From CAVTWS01 sp963738445 (GTDB lineage: Bacteria; Actinomycetota; Acidimicrobiia; Acidimicrobiales; SHLQ01): 49,727 bases of DNA. Made by a program: the position numbers and the translations under genes. Shown one piece after another: positions 1-10,766 of the stretch. A model generated the notes under the pieces. That model searched no databases, was not told the origin of the DNA, and saw nothing but the letters and a program-made list of their open reading frames with translations. The stretch covers positions 1 to 49,727 of the forward strand of contig CAVTWS010000013.1 of the NCBI GenBank assembly GCA_963738445.1, written 5' to 3'. Numbering within the stretch: the first letter of the stretch is position 1; each line of letters starts with the position of its first letter.

Positions 1-852
1 TGCGTGAAGGGCTACTTCGCCGAACAGAGCCGCGCCATGGCCAACGTGGGCCAGATCGAGACCCGCTTCTACACCGACCTGGCGCCGTTGCTCGACCTGC
101 GGGTGCCCCCGTGCGTGCGCGCCGGAATCGATCCCGACACCGGTCACGGCATGGTGCTCATGCGCGACCTGGTGGCCGACGGCGCCCGGTTCCTCACCGC
201 GCTGAGCCCCTACTCGGTCGACCAGGCCGCCGGCACGCTCGAGCAGCTCGGCCCGCCTCCACGCCGCCGACCCTTCGGTCCTGGCGCCCCCCGACGCCGG
301 CTGGCTCGACACCCGGTTCGGGTCGTACCTCCACGTCATGACCGAGGACGAGCTGCAGGCCCTGCTCGACGATGGCCGGACCGATGGCCTGGCGCCCGAG
401 ACCGCCCAGGCCTCCCGCCTGCGGGCCGCCCTGGCCGTGCTGGCCGAGCGGGCGGCGGCGGCGCCGTACCGCTACGTCCGCGGCAACGCCCACCGCCCGG
501 CGACCTTACCTGAGCTCCGACGGCGACGCGGGCTCATCGACTGGCAGGTCGTCCAGCTCCGGCCCGTGGGCCATGGACGTGGCCTATCACCTGGTGGCTG
601 TGCTGGAGGTGGCCGAGCCGGGAGACGGGCCGAGCGCGACCTGCTGGATCACTACCTGGGTGCCCGGCGGGCGCTCGGAGGCGACGTGCCGACCGTGGCC
701 GAGGCGTGGGATCGCCGGCCGACGCCCTGGCCTACGGCTACTACATGTGGGGCATCACCCGGCGGGTGGACCGGCCGATCATCCTGGCCTTCGTCGAATC
801 GCCTCGGCTCGGCCATCAGCGCCACGAGACCTTCGCTCGTCTCGGGGTGTAG
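1..852 (+). CDS. Phosphotransferase (APH/EcKinase-like), 5'-partial and frameshifted
   Basis: The reading frame is already open at base 1, so the N-terminus lies outside the window. Translating across frames gives a kinase-like small-molecule phosphotransferase: a hinge-like VLMRDL, then AGWLDTRFGSYLHVM, an APH catalytic-loop region reading GNAH, a metal-loop segment GLIDWQ, GPWAMDVAYHL, and a C-terminal GYYMWGITRRVDRPI ending in LGV. At least six frame changes are needed, near 250, 507, 533, 565, 625 and 712. Conserved blocks survive on both sides of each change, so sequencing error is likelier than decay. The substrate cannot be told from sequence. A true pseudogene is the alternative. Confidence 0.6.
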
Positions 853-1024
853 CGACCGTCGGGTCGAGCCTCGAGGGCGGTCGAATTCGCCATTGAGCCG
901 TCTGCCTCATCAATCGCCCCGAGCCGCGTGTGGATGACGTCGGCGACTGGACGAGGTTCTGCGTGACCCCACCACGGTCGAACACGAACACGGGCGCGGT
1001 GGCTGAAGCTGGTCGATCTTCGTC

Positions 1025-3285
1025 GTGCTGCGATGGCTGATGGCTCTGAGCTTCCTGATCTTCACGGCCTCGGTGCTGTTCCGACCCCACCGCGGTGAGT
1101 ACAACCCGTGGCTCGATGCCGGGTTGTACAACGTGCCCTTCGCCCTCGCTTCGATCAGTTGCTGGGTCCGGTTCGCACGACACGACGCCGGGTGGAAAGC
1201 GTGGCGTGCGCTCGGACTCGGCTACGCCTTGTACGTCGGGGGGAACCTCTACGGAAGCCTCGTCGTCGGGGACCAGGACGTCTACCCCTCACCGGCCGAC
1301 GCGATGTGGCTGGCTTCTACGTCCTGCTGTACGTGGCGATCGTCGAACTGAGCAGCTCGCGAACGACGAGGTTCCAACCCAGCACATGGCTCGACGGTGG
1401 GGTGGGCGGACTGGGGGCGGCGGCTTTGATCGTTGCGTTCGCCCTCGGCCCCGCCCTCGAGGTCACCGACGGAGTCTGGCCGTGGTGGCGACCAACCTCG
1501 CCTACCCGACCGCGGAGGTGTTGCTCGTCGTCCTACTGGTCACGACCGCGTCGGCCTCCGGGCCCGAGATGCCGTGTATTGGCTGTTGGGGGCGGGCCTC
1601 ACGGTGATCACGGTGGGCGACGTGGTCTACCTGTTCCGGGAGGCTTCCGGCACCTATGTCGAGGGCGGGCTCCTTGACATCTCATGGCCGCTGAGCGCGG
1701 TGATCATCGGCTTCGCCTCCTGCACGAGAGGACGAACCCGTCCGTCTCCGGACGACCAGAAACCCTTGTTCCTCGTACCGTCCGTGTTTGCGATCTCCTC
1801 GGTCGGCCTGCTGGCGTACGGCCAACGGCACACGATCCCGGTGCTGGCGGTCGTGTTGGCGATCGCGGCCCTTGGAGCGGCCGTAGTGCGGTTCGCGCTC
1901 ACCCTCCGGGAGGTCCAGGCGCTCGCGGCGACGCGTCGCGAGGCTCGCACCGACGCACTCACCGGCCTGCCCAACCGCCGGCTGCTGCTCGAAGAGCTCG
2001 GCCGCCGTCGACGGATCGGACGAGGTCGCCTCGCTGCTGGTCGTGGACCTCGACGGTTTCAAGGAGATCAACGACTCGCTCGGCCACGTCGCCGGCGATC
2101 AGCTCCTTCATGCGGTCGGCCAACGGTTCTCCGCCGTGTCCGCGTCCGGCGTGCTCGCCCGACTCGGGGGAGACGAGTTCGCCATCATCCTTCGAGGCCT
2201 GGAGTCCGAGGCCGCGATCGGAGATCGCCGCCTGCCTCCGAGCCTCATTGCATGAATCGTTCAGCCTCCAGGGCATTCAGGTCGCGGTCGATGCCAGTGT
2301 CGGCATCGCGTGCTCGCCGGCGCACGGCACGACTGCCGAAAGCATCTTGTCGCGTGCTGACATCGCGATGTATCGGGCCAAGCGCCTACGGACCGGCGTC
2401 GAGCTGTTCCAGACCGATACGGACAACCCGACCCGCGGCCGACTCGAGATGGTCACCGATCTACGGGCAGCGTTCGCCGAGAACCAGTTCCAGTTGTTCT
2501 ACCAACCGCAGATGAGGCTCGGGACCGGGGACATCATCGGGGTCGAGGCCTTGGTCCGGTGGCACCATCCTGAACATGGGCTGGTGGCTCCTGCTCAGTT
2601 CCTGCACCTTCTCCAGCGATTCAACTTGATGGATCCGCTGACCGATTTCGTGCTTCGCCAGGCCCTGAGCGATTGTTCGCTGTTGTATCGATCGGGATTC
2701 CCGCTCCGGATGTCCGTCAACATCGCGGCGTCGGATCTCATCAGCGAGGCGTTGGCCGACACTGTTGTCACGATGCTGGCCGAACACAACCTGACCCCCG
2801 ATCTGCTCGTGATCGAGGTCACCGAGGACTCGGTCATGACCGACCGGATCCGGAGCCTGCGCACGCTCCACGAGATCAGCGCGATCGGTGTGGACATCTC
2901 GGTGGACGATTACGGCACCGGTCAGGCATCGCTGTCGTACATCCGTGACCTGCCGATCACCGAGCTCAAGCTGGACCGCTCGTTCCTGCAAGGCGTCCCC
3001 GCCGACCATCACAACTCGGCGATCATCCGGTCGACTATCGAGTTGGCGCACGCGCTTCATCTACCCGTCGTGGCCGAGGGCGTCGAGGATTCCGTTGCCC
3101 TCGACTGGCTGCGGGAGCTCGGCTGTGACATCGGCCAGGGATTCCACATCTTGCGGCCCGTGCCGGTGGACGAACTGCTCGACTGGCTTCGACAGCGCAC
3201 CGGCCATGACTTCAGCCACGAGAGTGAATGGTTCGGCGGGCCGCTGGCGGACCGCGAGCCTCGCTCATCGGTGATCGGCCTGTGA
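1025..3285 (+). CDS. Membrane GGDEF-EAL cyclic-di-GMP signalling protein, frameshifted
   Basis: The N-terminal part (1025 to about 1900) encodes several hydrophobic segments typical of an integral-membrane sensor, for example VPFALASI and LLVVLLVTTA. A GGDEF domain follows (TDALTGLPNRR, then RLGGDEFAIIL near 2160) and then an EAL domain (GVEALVRWHHPEHG near 2540, DDYGTG, LKLDRSF, VAEGVE). The GGDEF and EAL signatures are both intact, so synthesis and hydrolysis of c-di-GMP are both possible. No RxxD inhibitory site precedes GGDEF. Five frame changes occur near 1312, 1487, 1565, 2020 and 2225, while the last kilobase is clean. The start is uncertain: a GTG at 1025 opens the first hydrophobic stretch, but the true start may lie upstream. 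Confidence 0.8.
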
Positions 3286-3338
3286 CGTTGATGCCGTTGT
3301 GAATATCATGCCCGCAGGCCCGATCGAGGAGCGTCGTC

Positions 3339-4106
3339 GTGAGCACCAGTGGTCGGGAACACGAGGGTCGCGTCGCGGTCATCACCGGGGGCGGGCGGGG
3401 CTTCGGCAAGGCGTTCGGACACGCGCTGACCGCCTGCGGCGCACACGTCGTGCTGGCCGACATCGACGGAGCGGCCGCGGACGGTGCGGCGGCCGAGATC
3501 GTGGCGACGGGCGGTTCCGCATCCGCCTTCGTGTGCGATGTGGCCGACGAGCACCAGGTGCGACGGATGGTCGACCACACCGTCTCGGCCCACGGCGGCA
3601 TCGACATCTACATCAACAACGCGGGCCTGCACTCGGCGGAGTTCAGCGTGTCGATGGCCGCCACCGGTGTCCCGCGTTCGCGCCAGCTGTTCGACGTGAA
3701 CCTGATGGGGACCATCATCGGCACGCTGGCCGCCGCCCCGCACATGAAGGGCCGACCCAACGCCTGCATCGTCAACATCTCGTCGTCGGCGGGGTATCCG
3801 TGCCCGACGGCGTACGGCGTCTCGAAGCTGGCCGTACGCGGTGTGACGATGACCTCGGCCCACGAGCTCGGTCCAGACGGGATCCGCGTCAACGCCATCG
3901 CCCCCGGGCTTATCTTCACGGACACGATCCGCGCCGAGCTGCCGGCGGCCATGGTGGCCGGAGTCATGGCCCAGCAGGTGCTCGACCAGGAAGGCGAGGA
4001 GGCCGACATCGTGGAAGCGATGCTCTACCTGGTGTCGGAGAAGGCGAAGTTCGTCACCGGCGAGACCCTGCGCGTCGCCGGCGGATTCACCCTCTCGATC
4101 GGCTAG
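3339..4106 (+). CDS. SDR family NAD(P)-dependent oxidoreductase
   Basis: A 255-residue classical short-chain dehydrogenase. The Rossmann glycine motif is TGGGRGFG near residue 17, NNAG follows strand 4, and the catalytic Ser and Tyr-x-x-x-Lys are in SSSAGYPCPTAYGVSK. An Asp after strand 2 (VLADID) favours NAD(H). It should oxidise or reduce a hydroxy/keto group, and the neighbouring catabolic genes suggest an acyl-CoA or alcohol intermediate. The GTG at 3339 follows GAGGAG-like bases (3326-3331), and a TATCAT -10 box at 3304-3309 could give it its own promoter. There are no frame problems. Specific substrate unknown. Confidence 0.9.
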   Translation: MSTSGREHEGRVAVITGGGRGFGKAFGHALTACGAHVVLADIDGAAADGAAAEIVATGGSASAFVCDVADEHQVRRMVDHTVSAHGGIDIYINNAGLHSAEFSVSMAATGVPRSRQLFDVNLMGTIIGTLAAAPHMKGRPNACIVNISSSAGYPCPTAYGVSKLAVRGVTMTSAHELGPDGIRVNAIAPGLIFTDTIRAELPAAMVAGVMAQQVLDQEGEEADIVEAMLYLVSEKAKFVTGETLRVAGGFTLSIG

Positions 4107-4136
4107 CAGCGAGTGGGCCGCCGACCGGCCGTCGCA

Positions 4137-4360
4137 TCATCCTTCCGGCGGGGGCTCGATGGCTCCGGCGTCGACGAGGCGGGCGATCTCGCCGTCGTCC
4201 AGACCGAGGATGTCCCGGCGGATCTCCGCGGTGTGCTGGCTGGTCAGCGGAGCCGGATCGCACCGAGGCGGCCCGAAGCGTGATCCCGTGTACGCGGGAC
4301 CTTCGACGAGCAGCGGGCCGAGCCCGGGCTGGTCCACCGGGACGAGGAAGCCCCGCCCGC
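4137..4360 (-). pseudogene. C-terminal remnant of a CaiB/BaiF family III CoA-transferase
   Basis: About 73 codons on the minus strand read RGFLVPVDQPGLGPL, GPAYTGSRFG and a terminal block with LGLDDGEIARL. This is the usual last segment of CaiB/BaiF CoA-transferases, including the final LL-G-L-xx-E-I-xx-L helix before the stop. The roughly 330 residues that should precede it are absent: upstream on the minus strand lie a short low-complexity stretch and then the start of the oppositely oriented alcohol dehydrogenase. It looks like the scar of a deletion or rearrangement. No function is expected, since the CoA-binding and catalytic Asp region is missing. Confidence 0.6.
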
Positions 4361-4520
4361 GCCCAAACCCCCAAACTGCGCGCCTACGACGACACGGGAG
4401 GTCGGCTGGCGCGCGCGCAGTTCGAGTGGGTGGGTCGGTCGGGCGGTCGGACTGGCTGGTGGTGACGCCATCCGGGCGACCATGGGCATCGATCAGCGAG
4501 ATCGACGAGAGGGGACACCC

Positions 4521-5627
4521 GTGCGTGCCATCGTTTTCAACGGCGAGACCGCCGAGCTTCGTGACGACGTGACCGTTCGGTCACCCGGATCGGGTGAGGT
4601 GCTGGTCCGGCTGGTGGCGGCGGGGGTGTGCCACAGCGACCTCAGCGTGGTCGACGGCACGATCCCGTGGCCGGCGCCGTCGGTCATGGGTCACGAGGGA
4701 GCGGGCGTGGTCGAAGCGGTCGGCGACGGTGTGACCAGGGTGAAGCCGGGCGATCACGTGGTCATCGCCACCGTGGCCAACTGCGGCATCTGCGACCGGT
4801 GCAACGCCGGCCGGCCCACCTGGTGCAAGCAGTCCATCGCCAACCGGACCGAACCCTTCACCGTCGGCGGGCAGCCGGCAGGGAACTTCGCCGCCACGTC
4901 CTCCTTCGCCGAGCTGACCGTCGTCAAGGAAGTGCAGGCCGTGCCCATCGATCGTGAGGTGCCGCTCACCTCCGCCTGCCTGATCGCCTGTGGGGTGGTG
5001 ACCGGTCTCGGATCGGTCTTCAACCGGGCCTCGGTACAGCCCGGGGACAACGCCGCGGTGTTCGGCGCCGGTGGAGTCGGCCTGGCCGCTATCCAGGCGC
5101 TGCGCATCAAACAGGCCAGCACGATCGTCGCCGTCGACACGTTGGCCTCCAAGGGCGAGCTGGCCCTTGCGCTCGGTGCCACCCACTTCGTCGATGCCTC
5201 GAACGACGATGCCGTCCAGAAGATTCGCGAGCTGCTGCCGTGGTCGGCCGACGTGGTCGAGGGTCCGTTCGGGGGTGGCGGCGTGAACTGGTCCTTCGAG
5301 TGCGTGGGGCACCCGGCGGTGACCGACGCCGCAGTCCGCTGCCTGGACTGGGGTGGAGTGTGCGTCCAGGTCGGCCAGATGGCGCCCGGTGTCACGTACG
5401 CCATCCCGGTCACCACCTTGACCCAGGTCGACCGCGGCATCATCGGTTCCCGGGCCGGCGGGGTCCGACCCCAGAAGGACATCCCGGTGATCGTCGACCT
5501 CTACAAGAAGGGTCTGCTCGATCTCGACAGCATGGTGTCGCAGACCTACCCCCTCGACCGATTCCACGACGTCGTGCACGACATGCACGAGGGCAAGCTC
5601 GCCCGAGGCGTCCTCACCTTCTCCTGA
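4521..5627 (+). CDS. Zn-dependent medium-chain alcohol dehydrogenase
   Basis: A 368-residue MDR enzyme that oxidises alcohols to aldehydes with NAD(P). Catalytic zinc ligands are in GVCHSD and GHEGAG. The structural-zinc lobe has four cysteines (NCGICDRCNAGRPTWC). The Rossmann motif is GAGGVGLAAIQA with an Asp after it (VAVDTLASK), favouring NAD. The GTG at 4521 is chosen because GAGAGGGG lies 6-14 bases upstream; an in-frame upstream GTG/ATG lacks such a site. The downstream CoxL-type gene starts 55 bp later from its own apparent promoter. Class III-like and mycothiol- or NDMA-linked enzymes share this layout, so the subclass is open. Confidence 0.92.
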   Translation: MRAIVFNGETAELRDDVTVRSPGSGEVLVRLVAAGVCHSDLSVVDGTIPWPAPSVMGHEGAGVVEAVGDGVTRVKPGDHVVIATVANCGICDRCNAGRPTWCKQSIANRTEPFTVGGQPAGNFAATSSFAELTVVKEVQAVPIDREVPLTSACLIACGVVTGLGSVFNRASVQPGDNAAVFGAGGVGLAAIQALRIKQASTIVAVDTLASKGELALALGATHFVDASNDDAVQKIRELLPWSADVVEGPFGGGGVNWSFECVGHPAVTDAAVRCLDWGGVCVQVGQMAPGVTYAIPVTTLTQVDRGIIGSRAGGVRPQKDIPVIVDLYKKGLLDLDSMVSQTYPLDRFHDVVHDMHEGKLARGVLTFS

Positions 5628-5670
5628 CGTCGCCGAGCCGTGTCGTGTCGCGGCCGAGCCGGGCCAGTCC

Positions 5671-5676
5671 TAGTGT
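5671..5676 (+). promoter_or_regulatory. Leaderless -10 box (TAGTGT)
   Basis: TAGTGT fits the actinobacterial TANNNT -10 element and sits six bases before the ATG at 5683, placing transcription start at the start codon. No Shine-Dalgarno sequence precedes this ATG. Confidence 0.5.
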
Positions 5677-5682
5677 GACGGC

Positions 5683-7963
5683 ATGATCGACACCCACGGC
5701 AGCATCCTCGGCACACGCGTGCTGCGGGTCGAGGACCCCAAGTTCCTGACCACCGGCGGCGACTACATCGCCGACCTCGATCTGCCTGGCGCCGCTCACC
5801 TCACCTACCTGCGGTCCCCGGTAGCCCACGCCCGCATCGTCTCGATCGACACGACCGAGGCGGCGCAGGCGCCTGGGGTGGTGGCGGTGTTCACCGCGGC
5901 CGAGTTGGCGGCGGGCGGTCTGGCACCGTTCCCGCCGGCACTGGCGTTCCTCGACCAGGCGCTGGTTCGTCCGGCGATGGCCGACGGCGTGGTTCGTTTC
6001 GTCGGTGAACCCGTGGCGGTCGTGGTCGCGGAGACTCCGACCCATGGGGCCGACGCCGCCGAGCTGATCGTCGTCGACTACGACGTGCTCGAACCCCTCG
6101 TCGATCCCGAGGCGGCGATCGCGTCGGACATCAGGCTGTTCGCGGGGACCGCATCCAACGTGGTCGATGCCGTCCGGGTCACCGCCGACGATTCCCTGTT
6201 CGACGGCTGCGACATCGTGGTCTCGGCCCGGCTGCTCAATCCGCGGATGGCCGTGGCGCCGATCGAACCGCGAGCGGTCGCCGCCGTGTGGGACGGCGAG
6301 CGCCTCACCCAATGGGCGTGCTCCCAGGGCGCCCACAACACGCGGGCCGGCATCGCCGAACGGCTCGGTCTGACACCGGAGCAGGTCCATGTCATCGTCC
6401 CCGATGTCGGCGGTGGATTCGGCGGCAAGCAGGGCACGACACCCGAGGAGGTCCTGGCCGGCTGGCTGGCCATCCAGCTCGACCGTCCCATGCGGTGGGT
6501 CGAAACCCGGACCGAGCATCTGCAGGCGTTCGTCGGCGCACGCGGGCAGATCCAGACGGCGACGATCGGCGGTACCGCCGACGGCCGGTTGCTGGCGTAC
6601 AGGCTCGACGTGATCCAGGACACGGGGGCCTACCCGTCGAACTTCGGCTGCCTCATGCCCCGGATGACCCGCATGATGGCCTCGGGCTGTTACGACATCG
6701 CCCGGGTCGAGTACACCAGTCGGGCCGTGCTCACGAACACGGCGCCGGTCGGGGCGTTCCGAGGGGCGGGCCGACCCGAGGCCGCGGCCGCCCTGGAACG
6801 CATGATCGAGCTGTTCGCCGCCGAAGCGGGGCTCGACCCCGTCGAGGTGCGCCGGACCAACTTCGTGCGCCCCGAGCAGTTCCCGTTCACGACGCCGACG
6901 GGCGCCAACTACGACTGCGGCGCCTACGAGTCGGCGATGGACCTGGCGCTCGGATCCGCCGGGTACCCCGATCTCCGCGCCGAGCAGGAGCGGCGACGGG
7001 CCGCGGGCGATCCAGTCGCCATGGGCATCGGCATCTCGAGCTACGTGGAGATCACCAACCCCGGTGGCAGCGGCGAGTTCGGCGCCATCGAGGTCCACGC
7101 CGACGGCACCGCGACCGTGCGCACGGGCACGTCGCCCCATGGCCAGGGCCACGCGACGGCATGGTCGATGATCGCCAGCGACCTCACCGGGATCCCGCTG
7201 ACGCAGATCTGCTTCGTCTACGGCGACACCGACCTCGTCCCACGCGGCGGTGGAACCGGTGGTTCGCGCTCGCTCCAGGCCGGCGGCTCCGCAGTCCGTC
7301 AGGCCACCGTGGCGCTCGTCGATCGGGCCCGGGACCTCGCCGCCGACCTGCTGGAGGCGAACGCGGATGACGTCGTGCTCGACCGCGCGGTCGGGTCGGT
7401 TCCACGTCGCCGGCACCCCGGCCAAGGCCGTCGGGTGGGTCGAGCTGGCCGGATCGCTCCCCGACGGGGAGCGCCTGGGCGAAGAGGCCGACTTCGTGCC
7501 CGAGGGTGCGACCTTCCCCTTCGGCACGCAGATCGCCGTGGTCGACGTCGACACCGAGACCGGGCACGTCACCCTTCGCCGCCTCATCGGTGTCGACGAT
7601 GCCGGCACGATCATCAACCCCATGTTGCTCGACGGTCAGGTCCACGGCGGCATGGCCTCCGGGGCGGCCCAGGCGCTGATGGAGCACGTCCAGTACGACG
7701 CCGACGGCAACCCGCTCACGTCGAACTTCGCCGACTACGGGATCATCTCCATGGCCGAGCTCCCGAGCTTCGAGCTGCACCACCACACGACCCCCACGCC
7801 CCGCAACCCGCTCGGCGCCAAGGGCATCGGCGAATCCGGCACGGTGGGCGCCACCCCGGCGGTGCAGAACGCCGTCTGCGACGCGTTGGCCCACCTCGGG
7901 ATCCGTCACATCGACATGCCGCTCACCGCGGAGCGCGTCTGGCAGGCGATCCAGGCCAGCTGA
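5683..7963 (+). CDS. CoxL/XdhA-type molybdopterin-binding subunit of a molybdenum hydroxylase
   Basis: About 760 residues of the xanthine dehydrogenase/CO dehydrogenase large-subunit family, which binds Mo-MCD cofactor and hydroxylates its substrate with water-derived oxygen. Visible are the N-terminal GTRVLRVEDPKFLTGG-type opening, PDVGGGFGGK, the loop AFRGAGRPEA (form II-like, not the CO-oxidising AYXCSFR), and the catalytic-Glu block KGIGESGTVGATPAVQNAV. One frame change near 7400 joins two clean halves and is probably a single extra base. The small 2Fe-2S and FAD subunits are not adjacent, which is unusual. Substrate unknown; an aldehyde or N-heterocycle is as likely as CO. Confidence 0.88.
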
Positions 7964-7993
7964 GCCAGCCTCCGGCCGCGGCACCGTCCGCCT

Positions 7994-8019
7994 CGGCGAA
8001 ATTCGGCGAGTTTTCGCCG
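7994..8019. terminator. Hairpin between convergent genes
   Basis: CGGCGAAA and TTTCGCCG form a perfect 8-bp stem with a 10-base loop. It lies between the ends of the CoxL-type gene (plus) and the enoyl-CoA hydratase (minus), and A/T-rich flanks in both directions suit a bidirectional terminator. Confidence 0.5.
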
Positions 8020-8077
8020 CTGACAGGTGATTTCTCGCCACATTTCGGTGAGCAAGGCGGGCCGGAGGGCGTGACGG

Positions 8078-8870
8078 TCAGGCTCGCCAGTCGGTGGTGA
8101 CCTGGCCTTGCCACTGGGCCGGGCGGCGTTCGAGGAACGCCATCACGCCCTCCTTGGCGTCGGGCGCGCCCATCAGGTGGTGGTGGTACTCGGTCTCGCG
8201 GGCCTCGACGTCGTCGGCGGAGAGCAGCCACGTGTCCCACAGGAGCTTCTTGCTGTAGGCGACCGACATCGGCGCCGTGTTGGCGGCGATGTCGTGGGCG
8301 AGGGCCAGCGCGGCGGGCAGTACGTCGTCGTTGGGCAGCACCTTGGTGCACAGGCCGTAGTCCTTGGCCTGATGTCCGTCGAAGGTGTGGCCGACGAGCA
8401 GGATCTCGGCGGCGGCCGCCATACCGACGAGGCGAGGGAGGGTCCAGTGCGAGTAACCGTCGCCCATCACGCCGCGGCGGGGCTGCACGATGCCGTACTT
8501 GGCGTCGGCGGCGAAGATGCGGATGTCGCACTGCAGGGTGATGGTGAACCCGACGCCGATGGCGTGGCCGTTGACGGCGGCGATCACCGGCTTGCGCACC
8601 TGCCACGCGGTCATCGAAAGGGCGGCGGCGCTGAATGTCGAATCGTCCTGCTTGGCGAAGGTCGCTTCGCCCCGCCCGAGGTCGGCCCCGGCGCAGAACG
8701 CGGGGGGCGTGCCGGTGAGGACGACGGCGCGGATCGTCGTCGTCGGTGTCGCAGCGGGCGTAGGCCTCGGCGAGGGCCTGACCCATGCCGGCGCCGAACG
8801 CGTTGCGCACCTCGGGCCGGTTCAGCGTGATGGTCGCGACGCCACCGTCGACATCGAAGAGGACAGTCAT
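8078..8870 (-). CDS. Enoyl-CoA hydratase/isomerase (crotonase) family
   Basis: About 264 residues. The protein opens MTVLFDVDGGVATITLNRP, has an oxyanion-hole region reading AFCAGADLG and the second one NGHAIGVGFT, and a C-terminal tail typical of actinobacterial crotonases. One frame change near 8737 separates the first 45 residues from the rest. The position of the second catalytic Glu carries PRRGVMGDG, so the chemistry may not be canonical hydration. The ATG at 8870 follows CCCCCG bases on the minus strand. It lies 49 bp after the deacylase-like gene and probably shares its transcript. Confidence 0.82.
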
Positions 8871-8919
8871 CGGGGGCAAACAGTCATGTCTCGCAACCAG
8901 TCATGTCGGGCGCAGCCTG

Positions 8920-10601
8920 TCAGCCCGGGCGTCGGCGGAGCAACGCGCCGGGGTGGGCGCCGGTGTGTTCGCCGTGCTCGACCAGAGGCACGCCGGCGAC
9001 GATGGTGGCGGCGTACCCCGTCGGATCGCTGCTCGATGCGTTTCGCGCCGGCTGGGAGGTCGGCCACCATGCGGGGCATAGATGGGGCGACGGTCGCCGG
9101 TTCGATCACGTTGAGGTCGGCGACGTAACCCTCCCGGATGAGGCCCCGCTCGGTGAGGCCCCAGGCTCTCGCGACGGCCGAGGTCATCAACTCCACGGCC
9201 CGTTCGATCGGGAAGGTCTGTCGGTCCCGGACCCAGTAGGCGAGCATGTGGGAGGTGATCGAGGCGTCGGCCATCTGGCTGACGTGGGCCCCCGAGTCCG
9301 AGAAGCCCATCACGACGCTCGGGTGGGCCAGCAGCGTGCCCACGTTCTCGGTGTCGAACGGGCCGAGGGGCTGCACGAAGAACTGGTCGAAGCCGGACTC
9401 GAGTGACAGCTCGATGATGGCGGTGACGGGGTCGACGCCCCGCTCCGCGGCCACCTCGTTGACGGTCGGCCATGGCGGAATGGGTGAGGTGAGGCACGCG
9501 CATGCGGTCGTAGTCCGGCGGGCGGGCCTCGGCACCGGTGCTGGCCGCGTACGTGGCCCCGAGGGCGGCGGCGACGAGGACACGGCGCGCCGGGCCGGGT
9601 CGGCGAGGATGTGCCGCTGCTCCTCCAGCGGGAGCGAGCGGATCGCCGCCCACTCCGGCAGCGAGTCGAACGGGAGCCGGTTGCGGAACGACGACCAGTT
9701 GCTGATGCCGCGAGGGTGGGTGACGCCGACGAAGTGCGCGCCGGCGGCCGCCGCACGATCGAGGAAGGGCAGGGTCCGGTCCGGGTGGCCGCTCGCCGGG
9801 ATGACGAACCGCATGCCGGTCTGCGGCCGACAGCTCGAAGAGCTCCTGCTGGTGGTCCTCGATGGGTACGATCGGTCGGGTTGTCCTCGACGTACTGGTA
9901 CATGCCGCCGCCGGCCGCGGCGGCGACGTGCAGCAGGTGCTCGACCTCGGTCCACGGGGCCAGCCGGCTGGCGACCGGTCCGCCGTCCGGCGTCTGGTGG
10001 TGCACGGTCCGCGACGTGGTGAAGCCCCATGCTCCGGCGGCTGATCGCCTGCGCGCACATGGTCGGCCATGGCCTGCAGATCGGTGTCGGTCGCCGGGTC
10101 GGTGAAGGCGCGCTCGCCCATCACGTGGCACCGCACCGCGGAGTGGCCGACCTGGGCCGCGTAGTTGATGCCCATCGGCAGCCGGTCGAGCGTGTCGAGG
10201 TACTCGGGGTAGGTGGTCCAGCTCCAGTCGATGCCGGCGTCGAGGGCCGCAGCCGACATGTCCTCGGCCCGCTCCAGGTTGCGCACCAACAACGGGCTCT
10301 GCTCCGCCGAACCGGGGGCGATGGTGAAACCGCAGTTCCCCATGACGGCGGTGGTGACGCCGTGCCAGCACGAGTTGGCGCCCACGTGATCCCAGAACAT
10401 CTGGGCGTCGAGATGGGTGTGCGGGTCGATGAAGCCGGGGGTGACGACGTGCCCGTCGGCGTCGATCTCGCGCCGGCCCCGTTCGTCGACCGGGCCCACG
10501 GCGACGATGCGTCCGCCCACGACGGCGACGTCGGCCACCACGGGCGCCGCTCCGGAACCGTCGACGACGACCCCGTTCCGGATGACCAGATCGACCGTCA
10601 T
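8920..10601 (-). CDS. N-acyl-D-amino-acid deacylase family amidohydrolase, frameshifted
   Basis: A D-aminoacylase-type metal hydrolase of about 560 residues. The N-terminal beta-sandwich begins MTVDLVIRNGVVVDGSG, followed by the metal motif DPHTHLDAQ, VMGNCGF with the metal-bridging Cys, and near the C-terminus MGFSDSGAHVSQ with the catalytic Asp. At least six frame changes lie at about 10055, 9880, 9840, 9595, 9480 and 9040, yet the order of motifs is complete. The true C-terminus reads LLRRRPG at 8920. A GGAGG site lies just before the ATG at 10601. It is one of three paralogues in the window; real substrates of this subgroup are mostly unknown. Confidence 0.82.
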
Positions 10602-10766
10602 GTTGCCTCCACGAGTGACCGTTGCGGTGGCCGCACGGTACTCCGGTGAGGCGGCCGGACCCAAGGCTCACGGTTCGGTGCCGGTGGTTCGTTGTGCTTC
10701 GGGCCAGGTGGGCGTGGTAACCAATGGCCGGGCCGACGACGGTCTGACGCGAGAGGAGCACGGCGC

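Noticed and set aside
1..3285. Programmed frameshifting in the GGDEF-EAL and phosphotransferase genes
   Set aside because: Frame changes occur in both directions at many non-slippery sites; sequencing error is simpler.
7994..8060. Second hairpin or repeat after the terminator
   Set aside because: CTCGCC and GGTGAG pair only imperfectly over a short arm; not distinguishable from chance.
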